Part shown: one piece after another, positions 51,850 through 60,448 of the stretch
Layout of the letters: every line of letters begins with the position of its first letter
Position numbering within the stretch: the first letter of the stretch is position 1
Source of the DNA: an uncultured Microbacterium sp.
Lineage (GTDB): Bacteria; Actinomycetota; Actinomycetes; Actinomycetales; Microbacteriaceae
DNA: 64,000 nucleotides
Assembly (NCBI RefSeq): GCF_937927635.1
Contig: NZ_CALBRW010000018.1
Span: 1 to 64,000, forward strand
Direction: 5' to 3'
Made by a program: the position numbers and the translations under genes
The notes under the pieces: generated by a model
Seen by the model: only the letters and a program-made list of their open reading frames with translations
What the model was told of the DNA's origin: nothing
Databases searched by the model: none

Positions 51850-53244
51850 GTGGCAGAGACGAACACCCCGCGTCAGATCAAGTTCGGCGCGATCCTCACC
51901 GGCACCGGCGGGCCCGGCGATCAGCTGCGTTGGCTGGATCCGGAGATCCCCGGAGATGCCAGCGTCGACATCGACTGGTACATCGAGTACGCGCGTCTCG
52001 CCGAGCAGGCGAAGTTCGACCTGGTCTTCATCGTTGACAGCCAGTTCATCACCCCGAACTCACCGCCCCACTACCTGAATCGGCTCGAGCCGCTGACGCT
52101 GCTGTCCGCCCTCGCCGTCGCCACCGACCGCATCGGTCTGGTGGGCACCGCGACGACGTCGTACAACTCCCCGTACAACCTCGCCCGGAGATTCGCATCG
52201 CTCGACCTCATCAGCCACGGTCGGGCCGGATGGAACGTGGTCACCAGCGGCGACGCGGGGACCTCCAGAAACTATGGACTCGACGAGCACTTCGACTATC
52301 CGACCCGGTATCGTCGCGCCGCCGAGCACATCCAGGCGTCGCAGGCGCTGTGGGACAGCTACGAGGACGACGCGTTCCCCCGTGATCGGGACACAAGGGT
52401 GTTCCTGGATCCGGAGAAGCTGCACGACACCGATCACCACGGGGAGTTCTTCGACATCGCCGGTCCGCTGAACATCCAGCGCTCCCCACAGGGCCAGCCG
52501 GTGATCTTCCAGGCCGGCGACAGCAACGACGGTCGAGACCTGGGTGGACGTCACGCGGAGGGCATCTTCACCCACGCATCGACGATCGAGGCGGGCATCG
52601 CGTTCCGGCAGGACATCAGAGGGCGCGCCGCAGCGGCCGGTCGCGACCCCGAGAACGTGCTGATCCTGCCCGGGGCGCGGATCTTCGTCGGCGACACGGA
52701 TGAGGAAGCCAGGGCGCTCGAGCGCGCCGCCCACCAGCAGAGCAACTCATTCGATATCGCCCTGGCAGAGCTCGGGAGGCCGTTCGGCTGGCACGACTTC
52801 ACCGTCCACGACCTGGATGCGCCGTTCCCCGACGTGCTGCATCTCGCCCAGCGCAGCTTCCGCACGAACGCGGAGCACATCGTCGCCTTCGCGAAGAAGG
52901 ACTCGCTCACGCTCCGACAGGTCGTCGAGCGGCTCTCGGCCTTCCACCCCTCTCCGTTCGTGGGCTCGCCGACCACCGTCGCAGACCGTCTCCAGGAGTG
53001 GTTCGAGGCCGGGGCCGTCGACGGCTTCAACGTCTACGTCGCCCAACCCGCGCAGTTCCGCCGCCTGCTACGGGATGTGATCCCGATCCTGCAGGCCCGT
53101 GGCCTGCACCGCACCGAGTACGAGGGCACCACGCTCCGCGAGCACCTCGGACTGCCAGTCCCCCAGAACCGCCACACGACGGCGGCATCCGCGCAATCCG
53201 TCGCATCCGCCGTCGATGCGGATCAGCTCGCGACGATCTCCTGA
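51850..53244 (+). CDS. Luciferase-like flavin monooxygenase (NtaA/SnaA/DszA family)
   Basis: A reduced-flavin-dependent two-component monooxygenase, 464 residues, the size of NtaA, SnaA, DszA, DmoA and YxeK. Motifs are AEQAKFDLVFIVDSQF, LEPLTLLSALAVATDRIGLV, TSYNSPYNLARRFASLDLIS, GRAGWNVVTSGD and VIFQAGDSNDGRDLGGRHAEGIFT. Known members oxidise nitrilotriacetate, dimethyl sulfide, dibenzothiophene sulfone or S-(2-succino)cysteine derivatives. GTG 51850 with AGGAG upstream. First gene of an operon with a dipeptide-type importer, a MetY-like enzyme and a second monooxygenase, so a C-S or C-N bond cleavage role is inferred. Confidence 0.9.
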   Translation: MAETNTPRQIKFGAILTGTGGPGDQLRWLDPEIPGDASVDIDWYIEYARLAEQAKFDLVFIVDSQFITPNSPPHYLNRLEPLTLLSALAVATDRIGLVGTATTSYNSPYNLARRFASLDLISHGRAGWNVVTSGDAGTSRNYGLDEHFDYPTRYRRAAEHIQASQALWDSYEDDAFPRDRDTRVFLDPEKLHDTDHHGEFFDIAGPLNIQRSPQGQPVIFQAGDSNDGRDLGGRHAEGIFTHASTIEAGIAFRQDIRGRAAAAGRDPENVLILPGARIFVGDTDEEARALERAAHQQSNSFDIALAELGRPFGWHDFTVHDLDAPFPDVLHLAQRSFRTNAEHIVAFAKKDSLTLRQVVERLSAFHPSPFVGSPTTVADRLQEWFEAGAVDGFNVYVAQPAQFRRLLRDVIPILQARGLHRTEYEGTTLREHLGLPVPQNRHTTAASAQSVASAVDADQLATIS

Positions 53245-53299
53245 CCGCGCTTCTCCCATTCCACCTCACCGGAACCACCTCACAGAAAGCAGACCGACA

Positions 53300-54841
53300 G
53301 TGACCAGATCATGGCGCACCCTTGCCGCAGCAGCCCTCGCAGTGACCCTCACCGCGAGCATGGCCGCGTGCGCGTCCGGCGCATCCGGCGATGCCGGAGC
53401 ATCCGGACAGCAGACAGTGCTGCGCTGGTCGATGGGACTGCCCACGTCGTGGGATCCGGTCGCGAGCCGCACAGGCATCGACATCAACACGATCTCGCTG
53501 GCCTATGCCTCGCTCACCCAGCTGGACGCGAAGGGCGACGTCACCCCGGGTCTGGCGAAGAGCTGGAAGTACGATGACGCCGGCACCGCCATCACCTTCA
53601 CGCTTCGAGAAGGCCTGAGATTCAGCGACGGCACGCCGCTGGATGCCGAGGCGGTCAAAGCGCACTTCGAGCGCGGCAAGACGCAGGCCGACTCCCATCT
53701 GCGCGACCAGCTCGCCGACCTCGCGAGCGTGACCGCCGACTCGCCGACCCAGGTGACCCTGCACCTCTCCGAGGTCGACTACCAGATCCCCTACCTCGTC
53801 GCCGGGCGCACCGGTGCCATTGCGAGCCCCAAGGCCGCGGAGGATCCCGCGAAGCTGGCCGTCGACCCGGTGGGCGCGGGTCCATTCGTCCTGACCGAGT
53901 TCGTACCCGAGTCGCACGCCACGTTCGTGAAGAACAAGGACTACTGGGATGCGAAGGACATCCACATCGACAAGCTGGAGCTGAGCACGGCGCTGGATGC
54001 CGCCACCGTCGTCTCCGCGGTCCAGTCCGGCTCCGTCGATGTGGCCAGGCTCCCCGCCACTCAGCTGGACCAGGCGAAGGCCGCGGGTCTGCACGTGACC
54101 ATCGCCGACACCCTCGCGGTCAACGACGCCTCGCTGAACCTCAACAAGGCGCCGTTGAACGACCCCGCTGTGATCGAGGCGCTGCGTTACACGTTCGATC
54201 GGAAGGCGTTCGTCGACGCCATCACCGCGGGCAAGGGCAGCGCTGTGCACCAGCCGTTCCCGAAGGGATACATCGCCTTCAACCCCGAGGTCGAGAAGCT
54301 CTGGACCTACGACCCGGCGAAGGCGCGCAAGATCCTCTCCGACGCCGGCTACAAGGACGGACAGCTGTCCATCGAGATCACCGCGCACGCAGGCGGCGAA
54401 CTCGACGCCCAGCTCACCCAGTCGCAGCTGAAGGCGGTCGGCATCGACTCCACGATCCGCCTGGTTCCCGCAGGGTCCACCACCTGGCAGGACGACGTGT
54501 ACGTGGCCAAGTCCCCGCAGCTGGCCCTGGACGGCACCATCGGGCGGGAATCGCCGGTGGCGAACCTGCTCGCGACGTACGGCCCCGCCGGGATCATGAA
54601 TCTGTCCGGCCCGCACTCCTCAACCGAATTCCAGAAGGCGCTGGATGCCGTCCGCGCGACGCCCATCGATTCGCCGGACTACCCGACCGTCCTGCGCGCG
54701 GCCGTGAAGGCGGGCGTGGAGCAGTCGCCGACGAACTACCTCTACACCTCGCCGTGGATCTTCATCTCGGCGCCCGGGGTGAGCGACCTGAACCTCCTGC
54801 CCTCGCAGGTGCGCTGGGAGGGGGTGCGAGTCGACAGCTGA
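53300..54841 (+). CDS. ABC transporter substrate-binding lipoprotein (family 5, dipeptide/opine type)
   Basis: A 513-residue extracellular binding protein with a lipobox ending at Cys24 (SMAAC). Family 5 features include TPGLAKSWKYDDAGTAITFTLREG, the classic FTLREGLRFSDGTPLDAEAVKAHFER and ALRYTFDRKAFVDAI. GTG 53300 is the start; the frame is open upstream but overlaps the monooxygenase gene. The short ribosome site is weak. It would capture the substrate for the following Dpp-like permeases and ATPases. Confidence 0.92.
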   Translation: MTRSWRTLAAAALAVTLTASMAACASGASGDAGASGQQTVLRWSMGLPTSWDPVASRTGIDINTISLAYASLTQLDAKGDVTPGLAKSWKYDDAGTAITFTLREGLRFSDGTPLDAEAVKAHFERGKTQADSHLRDQLADLASVTADSPTQVTLHLSEVDYQIPYLVAGRTGAIASPKAAEDPAKLAVDPVGAGPFVLTEFVPESHATFVKNKDYWDAKDIHIDKLELSTALDAATVVSAVQSGSVDVARLPATQLDQAKAAGLHVTIADTLAVNDASLNLNKAPLNDPAVIEALRYTFDRKAFVDAITAGKGSAVHQPFPKGYIAFNPEVEKLWTYDPAKARKILSDAGYKDGQLSIEITAHAGGELDAQLTQSQLKAVGIDSTIRLVPAGSTTWQDDVYVAKSPQLALDGTIGRESPVANLLATYGPAGIMNLSGPHSSTEFQKALDAVRATPIDSPDYPTVLRAAVKAGVEQSPTNYLYTSPWIFISAPGVSDLNLLPSQVRWEGVRVDS

Positions 54842-54860
54842 TGCCGCTGACTCCTCACTC

Positions 54861-55832
54861 ATGAGATACATCTCAGGTCGCGCCTTCCGGACGGTGGGCG
54901 CGACCCTCATCACCGTCGTCCCGGTGTTCATCATCGCGACGCTCATCACGTTCCTGCTCGGCGCCGCCAGCGGCCTGAGCCCGGCAGCATCGCTGTCGGG
55001 AGACGAGGCCACACCGGAGCGCATCGCGCAGATCGAGCACCGGCTGGGCCTGGACCGACCGCTGCTGGTGAGGTACCTCGACTGGATGCGGTCACTGCTG
55101 TCCGGTGATCTCGGCGTCAGCTGGTACAACCACTTCCAGGTCTCCACGCTGATCGGGCAGCGGCTCACGATCACCACGTCCATCGTGGTCGTCGCACTGC
55201 TGCTCGGTGTGGCCGCCGGCATCGTGCTCGGGCTGGCGGCAGCCGTCAACCAGGGACGGGTGGTGGACCGCAGCATCACCGCGTTCGTGTCGGCGGTGTC
55301 CACGCTCCCCCCGTTCGTCGTCTCGATCGGTCTGATCGTCCTGCTCAGCGTCTGGCTGAAGCTGCTCCCCTCGTCGGGATACGTGCCCTTCGAGCAGAAT
55401 CCCGCCATGTGGCTGAAGCTCATCATCATGCCTGCCATCGCGCTCAGCCTGGAGCCTGCGGCGGACATCGCCCGGCAGCTGCGCACGGGCCTCGTGCACA
55501 CGCTGTCCGAGCCGTACATCACTGGTGCCGTCCTGCGCGGCTTCTCCCCCGGGCGGATCCTGTTCGTGCACGCGCTGCGCAACGGATCGGGGCCCGCTGT
55601 CGCTGCACTGGGCATGAAGATCCCCGCGCTGCTGGGCGGCGCCGTGGTCACCGAGACCATCTTCAACATGCCGGGGTTCGGACTGCTCGCCGCCGACTCG
55701 GCGCTCCGCGGCGACGTGCCCGTCGTGCTGGGAACCCTGGTCGTGTCGATCATCCTCGTGCTCGTCTTCAACGTGCTCGTGAACATCGGACTGACGATCC
55801 TGCAGCCGGCATCCAGAAGGAGCGCGGAATGA
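54861..55832 (+). CDS. Dipeptide-type ABC transporter permease, DppB-like
   Basis: Inner-membrane permease, 323 residues, six helices; MRYISGRAFRTVGATLITVVPV and the EAA-region GMKIPALLGGAVVTETIFNMPGFG are DppB signatures. It starts 19 bp after the binding-protein stop and overlaps the next permease by ATGA. Part of a complete five-gene importer. Confidence 0.93.
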   Translation: MRYISGRAFRTVGATLITVVPVFIIATLITFLLGAASGLSPAASLSGDEATPERIAQIEHRLGLDRPLLVRYLDWMRSLLSGDLGVSWYNHFQVSTLIGQRLTITTSIVVVALLLGVAAGIVLGLAAAVNQGRVVDRSITAFVSAVSTLPPFVVSIGLIVLLSVWLKLLPSSGYVPFEQNPAMWLKLIIMPAIALSLEPAADIARQLRTGLVHTLSEPYITGAVLRGFSPGRILFVHALRNGSGPAVAALGMKIPALLGGAVVTETIFNMPGFGLLAADSALRGDVPVVLGTLVVSIILVLVFNVLVNIGLTILQPASRRSAE

Positions 55833-56698
55833 GAATCACCGACATCCTGCGGTCCACCAGCGCACGGATCGCCGTGGCGATCCTCGTGGTCATCGCACTG
55901 CTGACCGTCGTGGGGCCGCTGATCGCACCGCACGATCCCTATGCGCAGGACACCGCGGCAATGCTGCAGGGCCCAAGCCCGGCGCACCTGCTGGGAACGG
56001 ATGAACTGGGACGCGACGTGCTCAGCAGGCTGCTGGCCGGGTCGCCGCTCTCCGTGATCTCGGCGCTGCTGGCGGTGCTCGTGGGCGCCGCCCTGGGAGT
56101 GGTGCCGGCGCTGCTGTCCGTCCAGCTGTCGCGGACGTTCGAATGGTTCGCGCTCCGCGTGACGGACGCGCTGATGACGCTGCCCTTCCTGGTGTTCGCG
56201 ATCGCGATGACCGCACTGCTCGGCAACGGGGTGCCGCAGGCGATGGTTGCTGTCGGCATCCTGATCTCCCCTGCGTTCTTCCGCGTGGCCCGTGCTGCTG
56301 CTCTCAGCACTGCGCGATCGCAGTACGTCGAAGCCGCAGAGCTGATGGGCGCGTCCACCGGATGGGTGCTCCGCAGGCACGTGTGGCAGCAGGTGCTCCC
56401 CGCCATCACCGTGACCGCGGCGTCGATGATGGGCACGGCGCTGGTCGTCGTGGCTTCCCTGACTTTCCTCGGGATCGGCGTCGTACCGCCGGAGCCGACC
56501 TGGGGCGGCCTGCTCGCCGGGGACCTGAAATACCTCTATCAGCGCCCGGCCGGCCCGCTGGCACCCGCCGCACTCATCGTGGCCACGGTGTGGGCGTTCA
56601 ACGCACTCGCCGATGCGCTGAGAGACGCCCAGACCCTCAGCACTCGCGCACCGCAGCCGCAGAATGCTGCACGCACACGACAGGAAGTGACAGCATGA
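55829..56698 (+). CDS. Dipeptide-type ABC transporter permease, DppC-like
   Basis: Partner permease, 289 residues. The DppC signature LLGTDELGRDVLSRLLAGSP and the EAA loop YVEAAELMGASTGWVLRRHV are present, with PEPTWGGLLAG near the C-terminus. ATG 55829 overlaps the DppB-like stop; its own stop overlaps the first ATPase start. Confidence 0.93.
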   Translation: MRITDILRSTSARIAVAILVVIALLTVVGPLIAPHDPYAQDTAAMLQGPSPAHLLGTDELGRDVLSRLLAGSPLSVISALLAVLVGAALGVVPALLSVQLSRTFEWFALRVTDALMTLPFLVFAIAMTALLGNGVPQAMVAVGILISPAFFRVARAAALSTARSQYVEAAELMGASTGWVLRRHVWQQVLPAITVTAASMMGTALVVVASLTFLGIGVVPPEPTWGGLLAGDLKYLYQRPAGPLAPAALIVATVWAFNALADALRDAQTLSTRAPQPQNAARTRQEVTA

Positions 56699-57507
56699 CC
56701 CTTCTCGAGGTCTCGCAGCTCTCGATCACGACCACGGACGGCTCGATCCTCGTCGACGACGTGTCGTTCACCATCGACCGCGGGCAGACGCTGGGGCTGG
56801 TGGGCGAGTCCGGCAGTGGCAAATCCCTGTCCTGCCGCTCGGTGCTCGGCATCGTCCCCGACGCGCTCGTCGTGACGGCCCAGCGCCGCGTCTTCGACGG
56901 CATCGATCTGAACCGCACCACGAGCGCGCAGTGGCGGGCCATCCGCGGCACGCGCATCGGCGCGGTGTTCCAGGACCCGGGCTCGCACCTGAATCCGTCC
57001 ATTCCCGTGGGTCGGCAGCTCGCGGAGGTGCATCGCGTCAAGCGCGGCCTCTCCCGCCGCGACGCGCGGGATGCCGCAGTCCGGGGCCTCGGTGATCTGG
57101 GCCTGGTCGCGCCGGAACGCGTCGCGCGCGCGCTGCCGCACGAGCTCAGCGGGGGAATGCTGCAGCGCGTTCTGCTCGCCATCGCCATTGCGGAGTCCCC
57201 CGAACTGCTGATCGCCGATGAGCCCACCACCGCCCTGGACGTGACGGTCCAGGCCGAAGTGCTCGACGTCCTGGCCGACCTGCGCGCGACGACCGGACTG
57301 GCGATTCTGTTCGTGTCCCACGATCTGCCGGTCGTCGTCCAGGTGTGCGACAGCATCCACGTCATGCGGCACGGGCGCATCATCGAGTCCGGCGACTCCA
57401 GCACCGTCCTGAGTGCCCCCGCGCACGAGTACACGCGCGCTCTGGTGCGTGCACACGCCGAGTACGGGCTGGATCGGGTCCTCACGCGGGAGGCCGCGCA
57501 TGCCTGA
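56695..57507 (+). CDS. Dipeptide-type ABC transporter ATPase, DppD-like
   Basis: A 270-residue ATPase with GESGSGKSLSCRSVLG (Walker A), VFQDPGSHLNPS (Q-loop), LSGGMLQRVLLAIAIA (signature) and LIADEPTTALDVT (Walker B). It ends before the oligopeptide-type C-terminal iron-sulfur region is complete, making it slightly shorter than DppD. Overlaps both neighbours by 4-8 bp. Confidence 0.92.
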   Translation: MTLLEVSQLSITTTDGSILVDDVSFTIDRGQTLGLVGESGSGKSLSCRSVLGIVPDALVVTAQRRVFDGIDLNRTTSAQWRAIRGTRIGAVFQDPGSHLNPSIPVGRQLAEVHRVKRGLSRRDARDAAVRGLGDLGLVAPERVARALPHELSGGMLQRVLLAIAIAESPELLIADEPTTALDVTVQAEVLDVLADLRATTGLAILFVSHDLPVVVQVCDSIHVMRHGRIIESGDSSTVLSAPAHEYTRALVRAHAEYGLDRVLTREAAHA

Positions 57508-58333
57508 GCTCATCCGTCTGGAGCATGCGAGCATCGGCTACGGACCGAGGCGCCGCGCCCTGCCGGTGCTGAAGGACATCACCCTGAGCATCGCGGCCGA
57601 CGAGCGCATTGGTATGATCGGCGAGACCGGTTCGGGGAAGTCCACGCTCGCCCGCACCCTGCTCGGCCTGACGACGATCCTCGACGGCACGGTCGAAATC
57701 GCGGGGACAGACATCGCCGCGCTCCGCGGCCGGAGCCTGCGGGCGTTCCGCCGCGGTGGAGCGATCCAGTACGTGCACCAGGATCCGCTGCGCAGCCTGA
57801 ACCCCGGCATGCGGGTGTCGGATTCGATCGCGGAGGGACTCGTCATCCGGGGTGGTCTGAGCCGCGACGAGGTCGCACGACACGTCGAGGACGTGCTCAC
57901 CGTCGTCGGGCTGGATCCGCTGCTGTCCGACAGGCTGCCCTCCGAGCTGTCCGGCGGACAGCGACAGCGGATCGTGCTCGCCCGTTCGCTCGTGCTGCAC
58001 CCCCGCCTGCTGATCCTCGATGAGCCGGTGAGTGCCCTGGACGCCGCAAGCCGCGTCCAGGTGCTCGATCTGCTGCGGCTGCTGGCGGACGAGCAGGACC
58101 TCGCACAGCTGTTCATCTCGCACGACCTCGGCTCCGTGGCCGGCACCACAGACCGGCTCATCGTGCTGTACCGCGGTCGCATCGTGGAGGACGGGCCGAC
58201 CGCCGAGGTGCTCGCCGATCCCCGGCATCCATACACTCGACTGCTGATCGAATCCGCGCCGTCGCTGACCTCCACCGGCGCCGACCGCGACCGCCGCCGT
58301 CAGCTGCGTGAGGCCGTGGAGGTCATCCAGTGA
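57500..58333 (+). CDS. Dipeptide-type ABC transporter ATPase, DppF-like
   Basis: Second ATPase, 277 residues, with GETGSGKSTLARTLLG, VHQDPLRSLNPGM, LSGGQRQRIVLARSLVL and LILDEPVSALDAA. The normal order DppB-C-D-F is complete, so the importer carries its own ATPases, unlike the galactonate-type transporter at 6.5-9.7 kb. It overlaps DppD by 8 bp. Confidence 0.92.
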   Translation: MPELIRLEHASIGYGPRRRALPVLKDITLSIAADERIGMIGETGSGKSTLARTLLGLTTILDGTVEIAGTDIAALRGRSLRAFRRGGAIQYVHQDPLRSLNPGMRVSDSIAEGLVIRGGLSRDEVARHVEDVLTVVGLDPLLSDRLPSELSGGQRQRIVLARSLVLHPRLLILDEPVSALDAASRVQVLDLLRLLADEQDLAQLFISHDLGSVAGTTDRLIVLYRGRIVEDGPTAEVLADPRHPYTRLLIESAPSLTSTGADRDRRRQLREAVEVIQ

Positions 58334-58397
58334 CATCGTGCGCAACAGTTCGACACACCCCTGCGCGAACCGCCGACGACCGTCAAGGATGGGACGC

Positions 58398-59138
58398 ATG
58401 AGCAGTACGCCCTCCCCCACAGCCGTCTTCACACCGGCATCCCGTGCCCGCGGCACGCTCGCGCTGATCCCGGGTCGCGACGAGACAGCCGCGGTCTACC
58501 GCCGCTTCGGCACGCGCATCAGCGCCGACGGGTACGGCGTCGGCGTGTTCGCCGAGGCGGGTGCGGCGATCGCGTGGCTCCGCGAGCAGGAGAGCCCGCG
58601 CGTGCTGGTCGGCTCCGACGCCGGTGCCACGGCCGTGCTCACGGCGCTCGCTCAGGGCGACGTCGCAGATGCCGCGATCGTCGCGGGTGTGGTGGTCGAT
58701 CCGGAGCGCATTCCGACGGATGCCGAGCGCACCGCGTGCCCCGTGCACCTGGGCGTGCTCGCCGAGCAGCACGCCGACACTTCACTTCGACTCGCGGCCG
58801 CTCGCTCAGCACAGGCGACAGGCTCAGCGACCCAGAGAACGGGGGCCCCTGAGCTGCCCGCCCCCGCCGACCTCGCCGCCATCTCCGTGCCGGTGCTGGC
58901 CGTGCACGGCGGCGCCGATCCGGTCTCCCCGTTCGCGCAGGCCCGCGCCGCGCTGTCGGCCGTGCCGGACCTCGAGATCCTCGAGACCGTCGACGGCCTG
59001 CACGACGCGCTCAACGATGCCAGCCACCGCAGCGTGGCCGCCGGCATCGTGCTGTGGCTGGAGCGCCTGCGCGCCGGCGACGTGCACACCGCCGTCGTCC
59101 GAGCGATCGACACCACCCGAGCGGCGGCCGCAGCGTGA
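58398..59138 (+). CDS. Alpha/beta-hydrolase-fold protein with Asp at the nucleophile elbow
   Basis: A 246-residue hydrolase-like protein. The nucleophile elbow reads LVGSDAGAT with Asp74 where esterases have Ser, the pattern of haloalkane-dehalogenase-type hydrolases (or of an inactive protein). A late acidic residue in VHGGADPVSP and a His in DGLHDALND complete a possible triad. Residues 140-145 (ATGSAT) come from an interspersed palindromic element in a linker. AAGGATGGGA precedes ATG 58398. Its stop overlaps the MetY-like GTG start. Role in the organosulfur pathway unknown. Confidence 0.7.
   Translation: MSSTPSPTAVFTPASRARGTLALIPGRDETAAVYRRFGTRISADGYGVGVFAEAGAAIAWLREQESPRVLVGSDAGATAVLTALAQGDVADAAIVAGVVVDPERIPTDAERTACPVHLGVLAEQHADTSLRLAAARSAQATGSATQRTGAPELPAPADLAAISVPVLAVHGGADPVSPFAQARAALSAVPDLEILETVDGLHDALNDASHRSVAAGIVLWLERLRAGDVHTAVVRAIDTTRAAAAA
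58815..58832. repeat. Interspersed palindromic element inside the hydrolase gene
   Basis: GCGACAGGCTCAGCGACC, read as Ala-Thr-Gly-Ser-Ala-Thr (residues 140-145), same frame as the copies in uup and hrpA copy 1. Confidence 0.7.
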
Positions 59139-60427
59139 CCGGCGGATTCGCCACCCTGCAGGTGCAGGCAGGATTCACCGCCGGCCAGTCCTTCACCAGC
59201 GCCGTCCCCGCCATCCACCAGACCGCGGCCTACGAGTTCTCCTCGCTGCAGGAGGCGGCCGACCTGTTCGCGCTGCGCAAGCCCGGCATCATCTACAGCC
59301 GCAACGCCAGCCCCACCCAGCTCATCCTCGAGGAGCGCGTGGCAGCCCTGGAGGGCGGCACGAGCGCCGTGGCCGTCGCCTCAGGGCAGGCGGCGGTGGC
59401 CGTGACACTGCTGGCGCTGGCAGGCCGCGGCGGGCACATCGTCGCCGCCGACCAGCTGTACGGCGGCACCGTCGACCTGCTGCAGGACACCCTCGACGAC
59501 TTCGGTATCGCCGTCACCTTCGTGGATCAGGATGACCCGGATGCCTGGCGGGCGGCCATCCGTCCCGACACCCGTGCCGTGTTCGCGGAGATCGTGGCGA
59601 ACCCCGTGGCCCAGGTGCTGGACACCCGGCTCGTCGCCGACATCGCCCATGCCGCCGGCGTGCCCCTGGTGGTCGACAGCACCGTCGGCACCCCGGCGCT
59701 GGTGCGTCCGGGTGACCACGGGGCGGACTTCGTGGTGCACTCGGCCACCAAGTTCCTGGCCGGTCACGGAAGCTCCCTGGGCGGCATGGTGGTCGACCAG
59801 GGCACCTTCGACTTCGGCGCCGAACCCGAGCGCTGGCCGCAGTTCACCCAGCCGCACACGCGCTTCGGCGATCTGGTGCTGTGGGAGCGCTTCGGGCAGG
59901 GCCGCGCGTTCGCCGTGCTGGTGAAGTCCAAGTACGTGCACGACCTGGGCCCCTCGCTGTCCCCCTTCAACGCCTGGCAGATCCTGCAGGGCATCGAGAC
60001 ACTCGACCTGCGCGTGGCGCGCCAGTCGGCGAGCGGCCTGACCATCGCGCAGCACCTGGCGCAGCATCCGTCGGTCGCGAAGGTCAACCACCCCGGTCTC
60101 GCAGGCAACCCCTGGCACGCACTGGCCGAGCGGTACCTGCCGAACGGCGTGCCCTCGGTGTACTCCTTCGAGATCGCAGGAGACGAGCAGGACGCCTTCG
60201 CGCGCATCTCACGGCTCGTCGAGGAGCTGAAGTACTTCCGCCTCGTGGCGAATCTGGGCGATGCCCGCAGCTTGATCTCGCACCCGGCATCCATGACCCA
60301 TTCCCACCTCACCGCCGAGCAGCGCGCGGCAGCGGGGATCTCGCTGAACACCGTTCGACTGTCGATCGGGATCGAGGATCCTGCCGACCTCATCGCCGAC
60401 CTCGACCGCGCACTCGCGCTCATCTGA
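59135..60427 (+). CDS. O-acetylhomoserine sulfhydrylase-like PLP enzyme
   Basis: Cys/Met-metabolism PLP enzyme (MetY/cystathionine-gamma-synthase family), 430 residues. Signatures: AVPAIHQTAAYEF, IIYSRNASPTQLILEERVAALEGG, VVDSTVGTPALVRPGDHGADFVVHSATKFLAGHG with PLP-lysine Lys206, and NLGDARSLISHPASMTHSHL. The length and the last motif favour MetY. MetY joins sulfide or a thiol to O-acetylhomoserine, which fits fixing sulfur released by the flanking monooxygenases. GTG 59135 overlaps the hydrolase stop. Confidence 0.9.
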   Translation: MTGGFATLQVQAGFTAGQSFTSAVPAIHQTAAYEFSSLQEAADLFALRKPGIIYSRNASPTQLILEERVAALEGGTSAVAVASGQAAVAVTLLALAGRGGHIVAADQLYGGTVDLLQDTLDDFGIAVTFVDQDDPDAWRAAIRPDTRAVFAEIVANPVAQVLDTRLVADIAHAAGVPLVVDSTVGTPALVRPGDHGADFVVHSATKFLAGHGSSLGGMVVDQGTFDFGAEPERWPQFTQPHTRFGDLVLWERFGQGRAFAVLVKSKYVHDLGPSLSPFNAWQILQGIETLDLRVARQSASGLTIAQHLAQHPSVAKVNHPGLAGNPWHALAERYLPNGVPSVYSFEIAGDEQDAFARISRLVEELKYFRLVANLGDARSLISHPASMTHSHLTAEQRAAAGISLNTVRLSIGIEDPADLIADLDRALALI

Positions 60428-60448
60428 CCCGCACCGAAGGAGCACGTC

